A stretch of 64,000 bases of DNA from Polytrichum commune (lineage: Eukaryota; Streptophyta; Polytrichopsida; Polytrichales; Polytrichaceae): positions 13,952,001-14,016,000 of the forward strand of contig OX485806.1 in the NCBI GenBank assembly GCA_950295325.1, given 5' to 3'. Under the pieces are notes generated by a model that worked only from the letters and a program-made list of their open reading frames with translations, searched no databases and had not been told where the DNA came from. The position numbers and the translations under genes were made by a program. This document shows positions 34,791 through 46,519 of this stretch, piece by piece. Within the stretch, counting starts at the first letter, position 1. The number at the start of each line of letters is the position of its first letter.

Positions 34791-35160
34791 GATCGCCCCA
34801 GGCTAGACCACATCTTCATTCAGCTGGGTCCCGCCCCTCCCACGCCTCCTTCATTGTCCAGTCTTCCTGCCCGCACCTGCGTGGGAACTTTTCCCCGTTG
34901 GGTACCAATGTGACTATACCCGATCAAAACTACAAATATTCAAATTGACATCACTTTCATCATTCCCAAGTTAATTGATGGAGTTCCTTCACATGCCAAA
35001 GAAGGTCAATGGCTCAATTGACCAAGTATTGTCACATTGGTTGCCAACGGGGAAGAGTTTCCATGCAAGTGCGGGCAGGAAGGTCGGGCAGTGAAGGAGG
35101 CGTGGGAGGGGCGGGGCCCAGCCAAAGGAAGATGTGATCTACCTTGGGGTTGTGCGGCCA
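34791..35160. mobile_element. Foldback element with 120-130 bp arms
   Basis: The left arm (34791-34913) and right arm (about 35026-35160) are inverted copies. Shared blocks include CCGCCCCTCCCACGCCTCCT, CTTCCTGCCCGCAC and TTCCCCGTTGG, with roughly 85% identity by eye; the arms are GC-rich while the 110-bp loop is AT-rich. No protein is encoded. A MITE or foldback transposon is the likely identity. Confidence 0.8.
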
Positions 35161-35927
35161 GGGGTTGATTAAAGATGGGCTATTTATCTAAATTTCTTGA
35201 ATAATTAACACCCTCTAAGTAGATAAAATGATTCTTTGAGGTATTTTTCAAGATCATATGGGTAAACTTAATTTACAATATGAATTTATTTCATAGACTC
35301 TATTTTGTTTGTAATTTGTATCATTTATCAAAATAATGGACTTTTGACTTTAATTGATGTTACTCCATAACAAAAGGACAACAATACATTAACGGGACAT
35401 GCAAATAAAATTGATTGATACCTGGTTGTAGCATTATTTTGAAGCTCTCATTGACCACCCCAAGCTTGCCAACATCTAGACTCACTGACGTTTATTCATT
35501 TAAGGCAACTTCTACATCCCATCCAAAGACATTTCTCATTCCGCAACATACATTCTTAGTTCCTCCAAATCTAATTGGCCCTACTTTATCAATAAAAATA
35601 GAATACTACCTATGTTTTTCATCACCCTATTTTACATATAATATTATATGGGTCATTTCATTTAAGCTATAGTAATTTCAAAACTTGTATAATTTTTCTC
35701 CTCTCTTGAATTAAAGGTACCCTTCAATTTTCTCACATGGATTTTGTATGTCAGTATTTCATATCAAGACTTCGTCAAACACCTCATCGTGTTGAGAATA
35801 TACTCTGTAACATTTTATAATATTTTGTGAAATCGTCCTTGCCACATGGAGGAGGCAAACTTTGCTGAAAATTGTAATAACATTTATGAAATGAATATAT
35901 TATTTTATTAAAAACACAATGGGTACT

Positions 35928-36058
35928 TGACCATCTGACTAGTTTTTCCATCAAGTAGAGAGAGAATTTCACAGCCGGGAATCGAATTGCCAACCACTCC
36001 ATTCGATTTTGGATACCTCTCCACTATCATCCAGTAGTTTAGGGTCATCTCAGACCAT
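35928..36058 (-). mobile_element. tRNA-derived SINE, family S1, head only
   Basis: The minus strand contains the head with TGATAGTGGAGAGGTATCCA and the B-box-like GGCAATTCGATTCCCGGCTG, ending after AAAAACTAGTCAGATGGTCA. The tail is missing, so it is a fragment or a truncated variant. Confidence 0.7.
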
Positions 36059-36666
36059 GAAAAAGTTAACATTTAGAATATATTTAGCACATACAGAAAT
36101 AGGCAGTGTTGTTGCATCTCGTGGACAAGTGGGATATGTTGCTTATGATTTAGACCTCTATAAGTGGTAATTTTTTGGCTTGGTCACTTGTAGGTGTTAA
36201 GAGTTGGGAGAATGAAGCAATTAACACTTAGAGTGTACCTATATACCTTTATAAGTTTCACACTACTGTTGTACATTCTACATAATGGTTTGTATAGAGC
36301 CCCCTAACAAGTATAAAGCTTGTTTCACTCGGTATGCATGTGAGATGGAAACTAAATCTACCACAACATTTTTCAAAGAGGAAGTGAAGATTTTGTTATA
36401 TGCTACAAAGGTGTGGGGGCCTTCTGAAACTAGTTTGTTTGTGTTGGTCTTAGGTCATTTCACTAACAAGAGGCTACATTGTATATCACATTTTAGTGTG
36501 GCCCACATTACTAGCAAGTTCTTGAATGTTTGAGTTTTTGGTGATCGATTCCGGTGACACTTGTTTAACTAAAGAAACTCATGCATGTATGTCGCACATG
36601 TAGTAAACAAAACCAAAAGAAGAAGAAGAAGAAGAAGAAGAAGAAGAAGAAGAAGAAGAAGAAGAT

Positions 36667-36795
36667 GGTTTGAGATGACCCTGAACCACTGGATGATAAT
36701 GGAGAGGTACCCAAACCGAATGTAGTGATTGGCGGTTCAATTCTCAGCCATGAAATTGTCTTTCATCTTGACAAAAAACTAGCCAAGTGGTCAAG
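36667..36795 (+). mobile_element. tRNA-derived SINE, family S1, head only
   Basis: The head begins GGTTTGAGATGACCCTGAAC, contains a B-box-like GGTTCAATTCTC and ends after AAAACTAGCCAAGTGGTCA. It stops at the same place as the copy at 35928-36058, so a head-only subfamily is possible. It follows directly on the (AAG)n run. Confidence 0.7.
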
Positions 36796-37393
36796 CGCTT
36801 CATGTAATCTAAAATGATAATGTATTGACACAATCATGGCACTTGATCAAATTACTTAAATTGCATCAATTTTACTTGTCAATTTGAAGCAAACATTGAT
36901 GGGCAATAAGTTCATAATTAGAATGGCCCACTCGGAGGCCACTTGGCATGGTAGGTAACATCAATTCTCAACTCACATGAAAGTGGTGTCAAAGAAGATT
37001 GTGGAGGGACCTTGAAAACATGGTGTTGGATCCATCACCAACATACTCTACACTATTTCCAAATTTCTTTAGAGAATAATGTATGTGTGCGAGAATCAAT
37101 TTGACCGTGCAAACGTTGTTGTCAAGCACAACAATGTGTCGAGATGGAAATGCTTTTCAACATCGAAATTATTTGACCGAGGTCAAGGATCCTTTGTCAA
37201 ACCACATAAATTATTTTAGCATAGTGTCAACTTCATTCCGGTCCGTCTATGTATATTTATTGGGACCGGTGTAGGAGGAAACATGGTGGGTTTGTTGTGG
37301 TGGCCATAAACCCTTGAACCCACTAAAGATCGAAGTCTCATATGTTTATGATTTTAATAATCATCCAGTGGCATGTTTGAGGAGGATGAATTT

Positions 37394-37484
37394 GAGAGCC
37401 TGCCCACTAGAAGGTAGATAGTACAGGGGATTCTTGAGCGGGGTAGGGCCAATGGACTCAAATTCACGTCAGGTTGCCCGATGT
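37394..37484 (+). mobile_element. tRNA-derived SINE, family S1, tail only
   Basis: The segment contains GAGCCTGCCCACTAGAAGGT, GGGGATTCTTGAGCGGGGTA and GACTCAAATTCACGTCAGGT, matching the 3' part of the copy at 18529-18777. A 5'-truncated insertion. Confidence 0.65.
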
Positions 37485-40400
37485 TGGTTTGTCTTTCTTT
37501 CCATGAGGATGAATTGGATATATGGATCGTGGTGTGATTTGGAAAACATTGGAGCTTGATTTCAGGAAAAACGAGATTGTATACAAGAGTTTAGGGTTTC
37601 TGGCAAACCACTTTCGGAATTGGTATACAAACATGTGATGTGAAAAATCAAGTATCATATATAGCTCAAATTTTTTATGGAAATTGTTATCATTCTTTTG
37701 GATCTTGAAATCTTGACCCCTCAACAATGCTACAAAGTTGATCAACCATTTCTATTTTGCACTCTTTGTATGATATTTGTTCACCATGTTTAAGATTTGC
37801 CTAAATAAATTATATCACAGACAAAATTCAACATCAAACCCCCCCCCCCCCAAAAAAAAAGGAGAGGTGGAGTTAGGGACGAACTCATGTTTAAGTACAA
37901 TTCGACCAAGCTCTACCAAATCCGTAGATAGAATTACACATATGGGTACAAAAATCGCAATGTTGAAATAAATATTTTTACTAGATTAACATTATTTAGA
38001 GATTATTATAAAAAGTAGCATGAAAAAAATGTTTTTTTCCATCATGTTACCATCATCAACACACACACACACCAAAATAATAATATTATTATTATTATTT
38101 TGACCACATAGATATATATAATTGTATGTAAACTTTTGATCATAGATTTTTTTTATTGCATTCATTTTGTTAAGACCTATTTCGGCCTCTCTGAATGAGC
38201 TTTTTGGACACATGTGTCTCCTGCAACACATGGGGTTAAGTTATATGCATGATATTAAGCAAAAGAACTAGGCACATAAGATAACTAATATAACAAATCA
38301 AAACGTAAAATAGCAACCTGTACTATTAACAAACACTTACAAAGACATCATTGTTTCATAGCCGTCGAAAGCATGACCGGCTTAGACTCTCTTGATCGAA
38401 ACAAGTTTTGAAGGTAGGTAGCACAATCCCTATTTACATGTTTCTCATTGTAAGGTAGACGTGCTCACTTTGGTTCCTTATCTTGATCAGACACCTATAT
38501 TTGAGTGATATGTGGTTAGGCAGGACTCCAAGAACGTATTTCAAAATAATAGAGTAGAGGCGTCCATAACTGATCACTGAAGAGATCCCACACCCTGTCT
38601 AGAGAAGTATAAGGCGGTGTAGACTTCCCCCATGTAGGAAGATAGAAATAAGGAGGACTGCATTTTTTTGGTGATTTTATTCCTTAAATTGAAATTACTG
38701 TGCATTTTTTAAACCAAATGTTGGCCCAAACATATTACCAATGTCTAGAGTCTGCCATAACCACTCATTTTAATCACTCCTTCCTCCTCACTTGGGCACT
38801 CGAACCATGGACATGTGTCATGGCACTATTCGTTTTGGCCCAATCCAAATTCAATCCTAGCATGATCGGTTTTGTGTTGGGAGAGGCAAAAAAAAGGTTT
38901 TCTTGCTCTAAATGTCAAGGGACCATGGTAGAGAAATGTTGGTTTAATATTTTTAATCGTTATTCTTTGTTGCCAAACATTTCCATAGTTACAAGGAAAG
39001 AAGGGAAGTAGAAGGGGAGAAGGTTAAACATGGAATCCCAAAATTTCCCTTTTTGGACATACAGTAAAAAAATCAACACATCCACTTTTTGGTGCAAGTC
39101 ACTTCTCTTAGTCCACGCTTGGTTGACACCTAGTCAAGGGCCCAAAGGCTTTTAAATGCACTTTTTTAGAAATCGGGCCATGAAAGTGTGACCATAGAAA
39201 AATGCCCTCTAACATGGGACAACTTCACGATTCATGATGTAAACAACTCCTTAATCAACATGTAAATATTCACTTTGATAATAAATAAGATATTCAAGTA
39301 AGATCCAAACATTATCATGAAAGCGGCTGCAACTTCAACTTAAATTTACTAGCCATCTCATACTAGTCACATGTTTTGTATCCTAAGAGAAGTCACCTAC
39401 TTGAAAAAAGCAACCATTTAAGACCCATCTACCTTACTCTCTCGTGGGCTCTTGTGGCTTCAACCCTTGGACCTTACAAGCCAATGAAAATCCTCCTCCA
39501 ACAAGGCTTTAATTGCAAGCTCTAGGTGACCATTGCAACAAGAATGTCAACACTTTGAAAGAATAAGCCTCCAAAGATCGACTCTTTGATCCCAACTCCC
39601 TTTCAAAATGTCAATTCAAGGCATAGAGCCCACCATCGAATGGCAATGAGGATGCCATTTACTCGTTGTTGTTTGTCTTTAAAACCGACATACCACTCCA
39701 AGTGTGATGGATCGCTTATACAATCCACCGTCGATATTTGTTCACACTTTGGAGCAAGGAAACTTGTAACATTTGTGTGATATTAACACTTACCGGGGTA
39801 ACATAGACAGTTTGTAATACTTACATGAATAACATTCATGTGATTTTGGAATTAAGAAAAATAACATTTACATAAATAAAGGATGAAAATACACAAGATA
39901 TGAATGTCATCTACATCATCTGTTTCATCAAGCATACCTATAAAATATTTCCTCAATAAGTATGTATGGATTGTTTAGATCATTGATTCATGATTCATGA
40001 TTGTTCATGTGCACTCGTAGTGGGTCCAATTTCACTCTTTATAGAAGTCAAATACATGATAGATCTAATTATTTTCACAACCACACTTTCATCCAAATTA
40101 ACACTTATCGAGGTGACTACATTGAAGAGGGGAACTTTTTTATAATAAATTCTTTGAACAATTAACAATTAACAATTAACACTTACTCATGTATTTTTGG
40201 GTTTTTTCTAGAGGAGCGCACTTTTTCTTTACACATGGGCTATCTTAGCACTTATTGGGGTAACACATAACAAGGGTGGATTGTAGAAGAAGAAGAAGAC
40301 TTCGGACATAACGAACTCGTATAAATGTTGTTATACGTAAAACCAATGTCCAATATGTACCACACGTGACGGTCGTATTACTTGGGCATTTCGAGGCCTA

Positions 40401-40696
40401 ATATGATTGAATGTGGTACCTGCTATATAGTAATGGTTTTGGGTATGCCTACCTTAGAGTACATGTATGGACACTATGTACCTAAGTATGCATATTGTAC
40501 TTGTCAAGTGCTTTGGACTCAGTCAGCTCATGGTTTGGCTTAACCCTGAAAGGACGTGGGGTCTCAATATACGGCCATATACATAATTTATTTGGGCTTC
40601 CTCAATGTTCATAAATCAAATTTCATATATGCATGTGCTCGAAACCTTGTTATATACATTGTCTAATGTCAAGGAGCAAATACAAATATACTCGTA

Positions 40697-40971
40697 CTCC
40701 CTCCGTCCCCAAATGATTGTCCTACTTCCCGGATATTTTTGTCCCAAAATGATTGTCCGGTTTATCTACCTAGCTAGAAATTTGAGGCTCAAAGGCAAAT
40801 ATTTTTGTGCCAAACTTTCTATATCAAGAAGTATTTTGACACGGCAACTTCTGGGGGTGTTTCAAAGTAGTTGATGCTAAGAGTCATACTTACAACTACA
40901 TGGTCAATGGTCAACGGGCCTTAATCTCGCCAAACTTAGAAACACAAACAATCATTTTGTGACGGAGGGAG
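40697..40971. mobile_element. Stowaway MITE (Tc1/mariner)
   Basis: The ends are CTCCCTCCGTCCCCAAATGA and the complement CTCCCTCCGTCACAAAATGA, the diagnostic Stowaway terminal inverted repeat, and the element is flanked by TA on both sides (40695-40696 and 40972-40973). At 275 bp it is of normal size. It is non-coding and depends on a mariner-type transposase in trans. Confidence 0.92.
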
Positions 40972-40973
40972 TA

Positions 40974-41180
40974 TTGGACATTGATGATCAAAATACAATG
41001 TATGTATTTGCATCCAAAGACACTCAAGCTACATATTTGAACTTGAATCTTTAATAACATCAAAGTGTTTAACTTATACAAATAATGCACTTGAAAAATA
41101 AGTTGATTTTAGATCAGGTCGCATTTAATTTGATTAGCGAAACATGAAAATATGTGGCTCAAATACACTTTTTTCTTCTT
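40974..41180 (+). repeat. Dispersed repeat, inverted copy at about 43140-43355
   Basis: GATGATCAAAATACAATGTA followed by TGTATTTGCATCCAA and later AATAACATCAA recur as the reverse complement at 43270-43355. The Stowaway element lies immediately outside this copy. Confidence 0.6.
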
Positions 41181-42029
41181 CTCAAAGAGGCCCAGCTAGG
41201 CCCTTAGATGCTTAGGGTTGAAGCTCGTGCACTTGCATCATGACAAGTATCAAAGGAGGAAAGTAAAATAAAATTCTACCATCTAAAGATGAAATAAAAG
41301 TTGACCAAGTTTGACTTCAAAGACCTTCGTTGACTCTACCTCATTTGGAATAAAGAAGCAATTGGCTTCAAAGGATTACTATATAGCCCCAAGTGTGCAT
41401 CACACATGACCAATGAAATTGTCAAAGTTGTGATTGGCCGAGAAATAGCCTATAGCTAAAGTTGGTTTCACACTTACACTATGGCCCGTGTCATTATCCC
41501 TTGATGAGAAGTGCACTAAGGAAGTCATATATACTATGAAAATACATGATATATAATTAGGTTTCTATTGCTTTTAATATCCATCATTTGGTTATGGAGG
41601 CCCTTGTATTATCATAGGAGACCATGACACCTTCAAACAACCGTATAAATTGATTAATTGTGTGACTCACATTATTGGGTCTACAAACCTTGAGAGATGT
41701 AGCCTCCTACTTTACACCGTCACTTTTGGGTTTACACCAAGACCACGTGGCAAAGTAACACTCTATTTCTTTTTGGTCTTGGGCCCCGCGTTCAATGGTC
41801 ATTTGGGACTTTATCGATGCCAAAAGAAATATTGGCCTTGCTTTAGGGAAGACGTGGAGTCGCATGCAACAAATTTGTTTCCACTTTAGTGATGCATCTT
41901 TCCATAGTCTATAAGAGTAAACTTACAAGTCTTGTGTTTCTACATTTTTTTTTATGAGCATGCTATCAATCATCAAAGCTTACTAACATTAGTATAAACA
42001 TGGGCTCAAACATTCAAATAAGTGTTGGT

Positions 42030-42320
42030 TTGGTATATAGGTGAATGCATGGAATTTATGATCAATATCAATAAACAATATCAAAGAGCCATATGTGGGT
42101 ATCAAATTATAATACCAATTAAATATTGATGTTTGGTGAGTCTCTCAAAGTGGGAGTATCGTTGTGTACCCAAGTTATTACTTGGATCAATATCATTCTA
42201 AACATATTGATATTAGGGCGATTTTATCTAGGTATGAAGGTTCTTACATGGTGGTATGTAAACCCAATTGATATGGTAAACAACAACGTTGTCAAATCCC
42301 CATACCCTGTCAGTATCAAA
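42030..42320 (+). repeat. Dispersed repeat, inverted copy at 48380-48665
   Basis: TATATAGGTGAATGCATGG, GAAATATTGATNTTTG-like and TGAAGGTTCTTACATGGT blocks recur in order on the opposite strand at 48380-48665. Frames are broken in both copies; identity unknown. Confidence 0.6.
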
Positions 42321-42639
42321 CAAATGTGAAATCCTTGTTATAGATAGGTGAATGACATGAAAATGGACGATACCGAACCATAAGGTTTCAACTAAATTTC
42401 ACCTTGGCCGTTCTTTCAAAATCACGATCCAAATGTATGGCATGTAGGCCTCATGTGGTCAATCTTCTTCATTGGACACTTGCATTTTGAGTGGTACTAT
42501 ATAACAAGCTTCATTGGCAAGAATGAACTCCAAAAGCATATACGTCGTAATGAGATCGGACCATGCACTAAGATTATACTAATTATCATACCGGTGCACC
42601 TTACCACCTATTGTCCACCCAATCATAGCAGGGATATCC

Positions 42640-42830
42640 AAGTGAACTGGGTATTCTCAACCAACCATGTGGGAACCTAGGAGCTTGCTGTCCGGGGAGA
42701 TAGGTGCCAACTAGCTTGTATGTGCCTATTCAAGATGTTCATTTTCAAAAGGATGCAATAGTCTTCAAGGACCTTCTAATTCGCGTAATGCATGTTTAAA
42801 AATTACATTTAGAATTACGCAACCGGGTAA
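42640..42830 (+). mobile_element. 5S-derived SINE, 5'-truncated copy (tail only)
   Basis: From GGGTATTCTCAACCAACCAT through GGAACCTAGGAGCTTGC, GTGCCAACTAGCTTGTATGT and TTTAGAATTAC, the order matches the tail of the element at 58763-59100. The 5S-like head is absent. This second copy shows that the 5S-like sequence in the DUF3326 intron belongs to a mobile family. Confidence 0.65.
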
Positions 42831-44039
42831 TCAAGTAACATTTCACTTTATTCTTTATTTACTTTTTATCTCCTAATTTGATCATTATAGATTCAATGTT
42901 TTACATGATTGGCAAGGTTTATGTGAGAAATGTAATCTTCATTTTGTCCTCAAACTTTTGCATCTCAAAGCCAAATTAGATCTAAAAACTTTGGCAATTC
43001 ACATGATTCATTGCGATTGCTAAGTGGACGAGGCAATATCAATATGATCCAACGGCCAAAATTATTTGTCATCTTATTTTATTTTATTGTGATATAGAAG
43101 GCCAAATGACAAATGTCAAATGAACTAACCCCTAAGAGACCAAGAGGGCTCTTCAATTATAAAAATATGTATTTGAGACACATAGTTCTATTATTAGACA
43201 AGTTGGTCAAAAGCAACCCTATCTATAATCAACTTCTTATTCAAATTTACTTTTTGAGTTGATCATAAACCTTGATGTTATTGAAATCGTAAGGTCAAAT
43301 ATGCAACCTAGGTGCCCTTGGATGCAAATACATACATTCTATTTTGATCATCAACATGAGGAATGAGTTTTTTTTTTCAATGAAACTCCTTGACATAAGA
43401 AAATATTTTTATTTGATAAGGATTCAAACCCATTAATTAAAAAAATCATGAACTTGATGAGACATGTATAAATTGTGTACAAGGTCGTACTTTTCCTTCA
43501 AGTGTTAAAATCAAAAGGGAAAGATCACTTATGGAGTTGGAAGTGCCCACAACAAGACCATGGAGAGAGGGCAATATCATATATGAGTGTACTCACCTCT
43601 CATCCACCCAACATAAAAACTTGACCCCCCTACACGTTTGTTGTTGATTCAACTCAAATGACCCAGAGTAGACTAATCCATGGGCTTTAAAGCTAAGTCC
43701 TGTGCCAAGTCAACTAGAGGAAATTAACCTCTAGGGAGGGCTTCAACGCAAATCAATCAATTTCCCCTCAAACTTCTTTTTGGACCACTTGTCAATCTTG
43801 CATTGGTCGAGCCCTTCTCGATTCCCATGTGGAAACTACATTCCACCACTAGGTCAGTAAAGATGAAACATAGAATCCTCTACTATAACCTCTAGATTGC
43901 ATACTATCCTACTGCAAGGCTATTTATGTTGGATGAATGAGAGGTACACTCGCTTGTGTACGATAATATCCACATACGACACCTTTTAGATGAGTCATAA
44001 TATCCCGGGGGAGAAAAATATCCGGCGATTGAAACTCTA

Positions 44040-44165
44040 CACTACATTGTCTTGTCTAGTTAGCATGGGTTACCATTGGGAGTTACGCATTGCTGTAACC
44101 TTTTATCGAGAGTATGATTTTCAACCCAAATAACATAAGTAGTTAGTATGCACACCGAATAACAT
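44040..44165. mobile_element. Partial, rearranged MITE of family M3
   Basis: The left end CACTACATTGTCTTGTCTAG and GGGTTACCATTGGGAGTTAC match 27602-27680, while CCCAAATAACATAAGTAGTT matches the complement of an internal part of that element. The right terminal repeat is missing, where M1 copy 2 follows. Confidence 0.65.
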
Positions 44166-44172
44166 GATAAAT

Positions 44173-44497
44173 AAGCTACTCCAAATATGATATTTAGTGT
44201 TTGATTAGATTTAGTGTTTTACCACCCTATTATGCTCAACACTAATTTTCAATTCTTTGATAATTAGTGTTAGACATAAATGCGCCGCCGCCGCCTTCCT
44301 TGTTGCCGCCGCCTTCCTTGTTGCCACCTCTTTCCTACTAAACACTAAATTCGTGCATGTAACTTTCACATATTACCATAGATGATATTTAGTGCTTGAG
44401 TTTACATTTAATGTTACTTACTTTCATAGGGTTAGTGATATTTAGTGTAGTGTTCGTATTTAGTGTATCTAACACTAAATATCATATTTTGTGTAGT
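44173..44497. mobile_element. MITE, family M1, copy 2
   Basis: Ends: left CTACTCCAAATATGATATTT, right complement CACTACACAAAATATGATAT, both leading into TTAGTGTT. It carries a GCCGCC trinucleotide cluster at 44283-44330 not present in copy 1. Non-coding. Confidence 0.75.
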
Positions 44498-44892
44498 GGG
44501 TCAAAAACGACAACGTTGGTAACAAGTTATCGCAACACCTACTTCCGAATGCATAACCACACTATCGAGACAAAACGGCGTAGTAACGGAAACTAGGGTT
44601 TAACTTCAAAGCGTGATAGAAAGAAGAATCGGGGTGTCAGTGCAAGGAGAGTGTTCTTATCTTCTGTCTGCCTAATCCTCTTGAGGTTTCAAAACGTGCA
44701 CACACACACACACAAACAAACAACACAATCATCACAGCTTTTTGAGAGCCCTAATGAGTGTCGAGGGGCCACCGGATTGAAAGCCTTTATGACGTGGATA
44801 AGCCTTATTGAATATCTAGGGTACCGGGGTCGATGGGGCCCTAGAACGGTTACTTTTTCCAACTAGCCCACTTCTCGTCGTCGGATATGAAA

Positions 44893-46081
44893 TATTGTTC
44901 TCCCTCTTTAGTATGACACGTTTGGGAAACACACCAAAAAATGTCGTATTATCGAGGTGTCGTCTTCTCCTTGATATGACAAATGGTGTGAAATTGTCGT
45001 ACTATCGAGGGGATACAAATGCATAACTAATACGAGCTTAAAAAGGTATACAATGAGTTTAAGCAATATGGGTTGTATGGAGTAATAACTTACTCGCCAT
45101 CCTCCAACGATTCCTGACAATGTGTGCATCCAACTCACTCCATACTTCATAACTTCACATGATAACATGTTTAATGTTGGGCACCACTTTCCTTAAGTCC
45201 TTCAATGTAGCATCATCATGTTGTGATGATACCCACTGCAAAAGTTTCTTCTTGTATTGAATTTTGAAAGATGCTATTATACCTTGATCCAAAGGTTGGA
45301 CTATGTTTGTAGCATTGGGAGGAAAGAATAACAATTTCACGTTGCTCAATTCCAAGGTTGTAAAACCACCAGACTTACCAACTTTGGTAGAGCTAACAAC
45401 ATGTGAAGATGCATTATCCAAAATCATAACCGCCTTATGATTTTGGCCTTAGAACTGATTGTTGAGCTACAAATATATCCCCCTTCATCCACGTTGTTTT
45501 ATTTGAGTGCCACCGAACATACTCATGAGGCTGCCACCTTTCAAAACATCATGGTTGCTTAGCCATAGAAATCACAAGCAACCTCAACTTTCAATCCTAG
45601 TTGAATTAACAACAAGAGCAAATATTACACGTTCTTTCTGTAACTTCTGACCCTTCACCTTCCCTTGTGCTAATGTTTTAGTAGGATGTGCTCTAAAATA
45701 TAATCCAATCTCATTCATGTTGTAAACATCTTTAGGCTCATAACCTAACAAAAATATAAGAAGGAGGCCACTCTAACCCTAACCAAGTCCATTCTACACT
45801 AGTAACCCTTTTATCATTAAGTTTCCAATGATAAGTGAAGTTCCCAAGTAGTTCCCAAGTGAAGATGGGTGCATTTTAGATATGCATAACATAGATGAAG
45901 AGAATTTTAGCATTAATTACCTCTTTAATATGACAAAACGGAGATTCTAAATGTCGTATTATCGAGTGTTGTAGTCATATAAAAGAGGGAGTTTTGAACT
46001 AAAAAGTTTGGTCGCGCAAAAATGTGTCATAATATCGAGGGTGTCGTACAAATGAGTGTTGTATTAACGAGGTTAGACTGT
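44893..46081 (-). mobile_element. Tigger/pogo-type DNA transposon, decayed, about 1.2 kb
   Basis: Both ends contain repeats of the type GTCGTATTATCGAGGTGTCG in inverted orientation, and the right end reads (complement) CAGTCTAACCTCGTTAATAC next to TA. The minus strand encodes a DDE_1 (CENP-B/Tigger) transposase remnant between them. The length is too short for an intact element, so the N-terminal HTH part is deleted. Confidence 0.7.
45060..45765 (-). pseudogene. DDE_1 (Tigger/CENP-B-like) transposase remnant
   Basis: From right to left the minus strand gives DVYNMNEIGLYFRAHPTKTL, AQGKVKGQKLQKERVIFALV, then after stops CFERWQPHEYVRWHSNKTTW, and then an open frame (45155-45427) with ILDNASSH and LFFPPNATNIVQPLDQGIIA. 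These are the conserved blocks of the DDE_1 superfamily. The first catalytic Asp, in NMDE-G, is Asn here, and there are frameshifts, so it is dead. The second Asp (LDNASSH) and the PLDQG block are intact. Confidence 0.8.
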
Positions 46082-46122
46082 ACACATATCATTACTAACT
46101 TACCCTATTCCATTTTTACAAG

Positions 46123-46271
46123 TAATAGAGGGCTTTATATTTCATCTTTACATGTGTTGGAATGTAGTTTTCACGTGGGATAGAAGTGTGGTGTGCCGAA
46201 TGTAAGCATGACACATGGCAAAATTTGAAGAGAAAATAATTATTTTGTGTCGGATGGAGAGCCCTCTATTA
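46123..46271. mobile_element. Short inverted-repeat element, copy 2 of the GAGGGC family
   Basis: Ends TAATAGAGGGCT and AGCCCTCTATTA are exact inverted repeats; the interior shares CACGTGGGATAGAAGTG with 17474-17622. Its 149 bp have no coding capacity. It lies 40 bp from the end of the Tigger-type element. Confidence 0.7.
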
Positions 46272-46280
46272 CGGTCATAT

Positions 46281-46518
46281 CATGCCCACACTAGGACCAA
46301 TGAGTGGTCCACAATAGTGGGAGGGTTTCCATCTTGACAGGAGTTCTTGTCTTGTATGCATTGGCGAAACTACAATACGTTACATCCAATGAGGTTGCAT
46401 GTGAGTGGGACAAAACCAACCACTATAAATAGTAATTTTTGGGAAGAGATGCATTTTCCCTATCAAATGGGACTCCTTCTACAGCCCAGGACCAACGATT
46501 GGTCCTAGTGTGGGCATG
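46281..46518. mobile_element. MITE, family M4
   Basis: Terminal inverted repeats CATGCCCACACTAGGACCAA (left) and the same sequence on the complement of the right end are perfect over 21 bp. The element is about 238 bp, non-coding, and lies 10 bp from the preceding MITE. Confidence 0.8.
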
Positions 46519-46519
46519 G

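Larger units (their letters stand above)
35165..40690. other. Gene-poor stretch with SINE fragments and simple repeats
   Basis: Apart from the three SINE fragments listed separately, there is an (AAG)n run at 36622-36664 directly before a SINE head, a C12/A9 run at 37840-37860, and an (ATT)n run near 38080-38100. Short frames have no family features. A plus frame at 38700-39011 overlaps a dispersed repeat and is not regarded as a gene. Confidence 0.45.
41181..44035. other. Stretch without host genes, composed partly of paired repeats
   Basis: It contains a repeat at 42030-42320 (inverted copy 48380-48665), a 5S-SINE tail at 42640-42830, and the inverted copy of the repeat at 40974. Open frames are short and without recognised domains. 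Confidence 0.45.
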
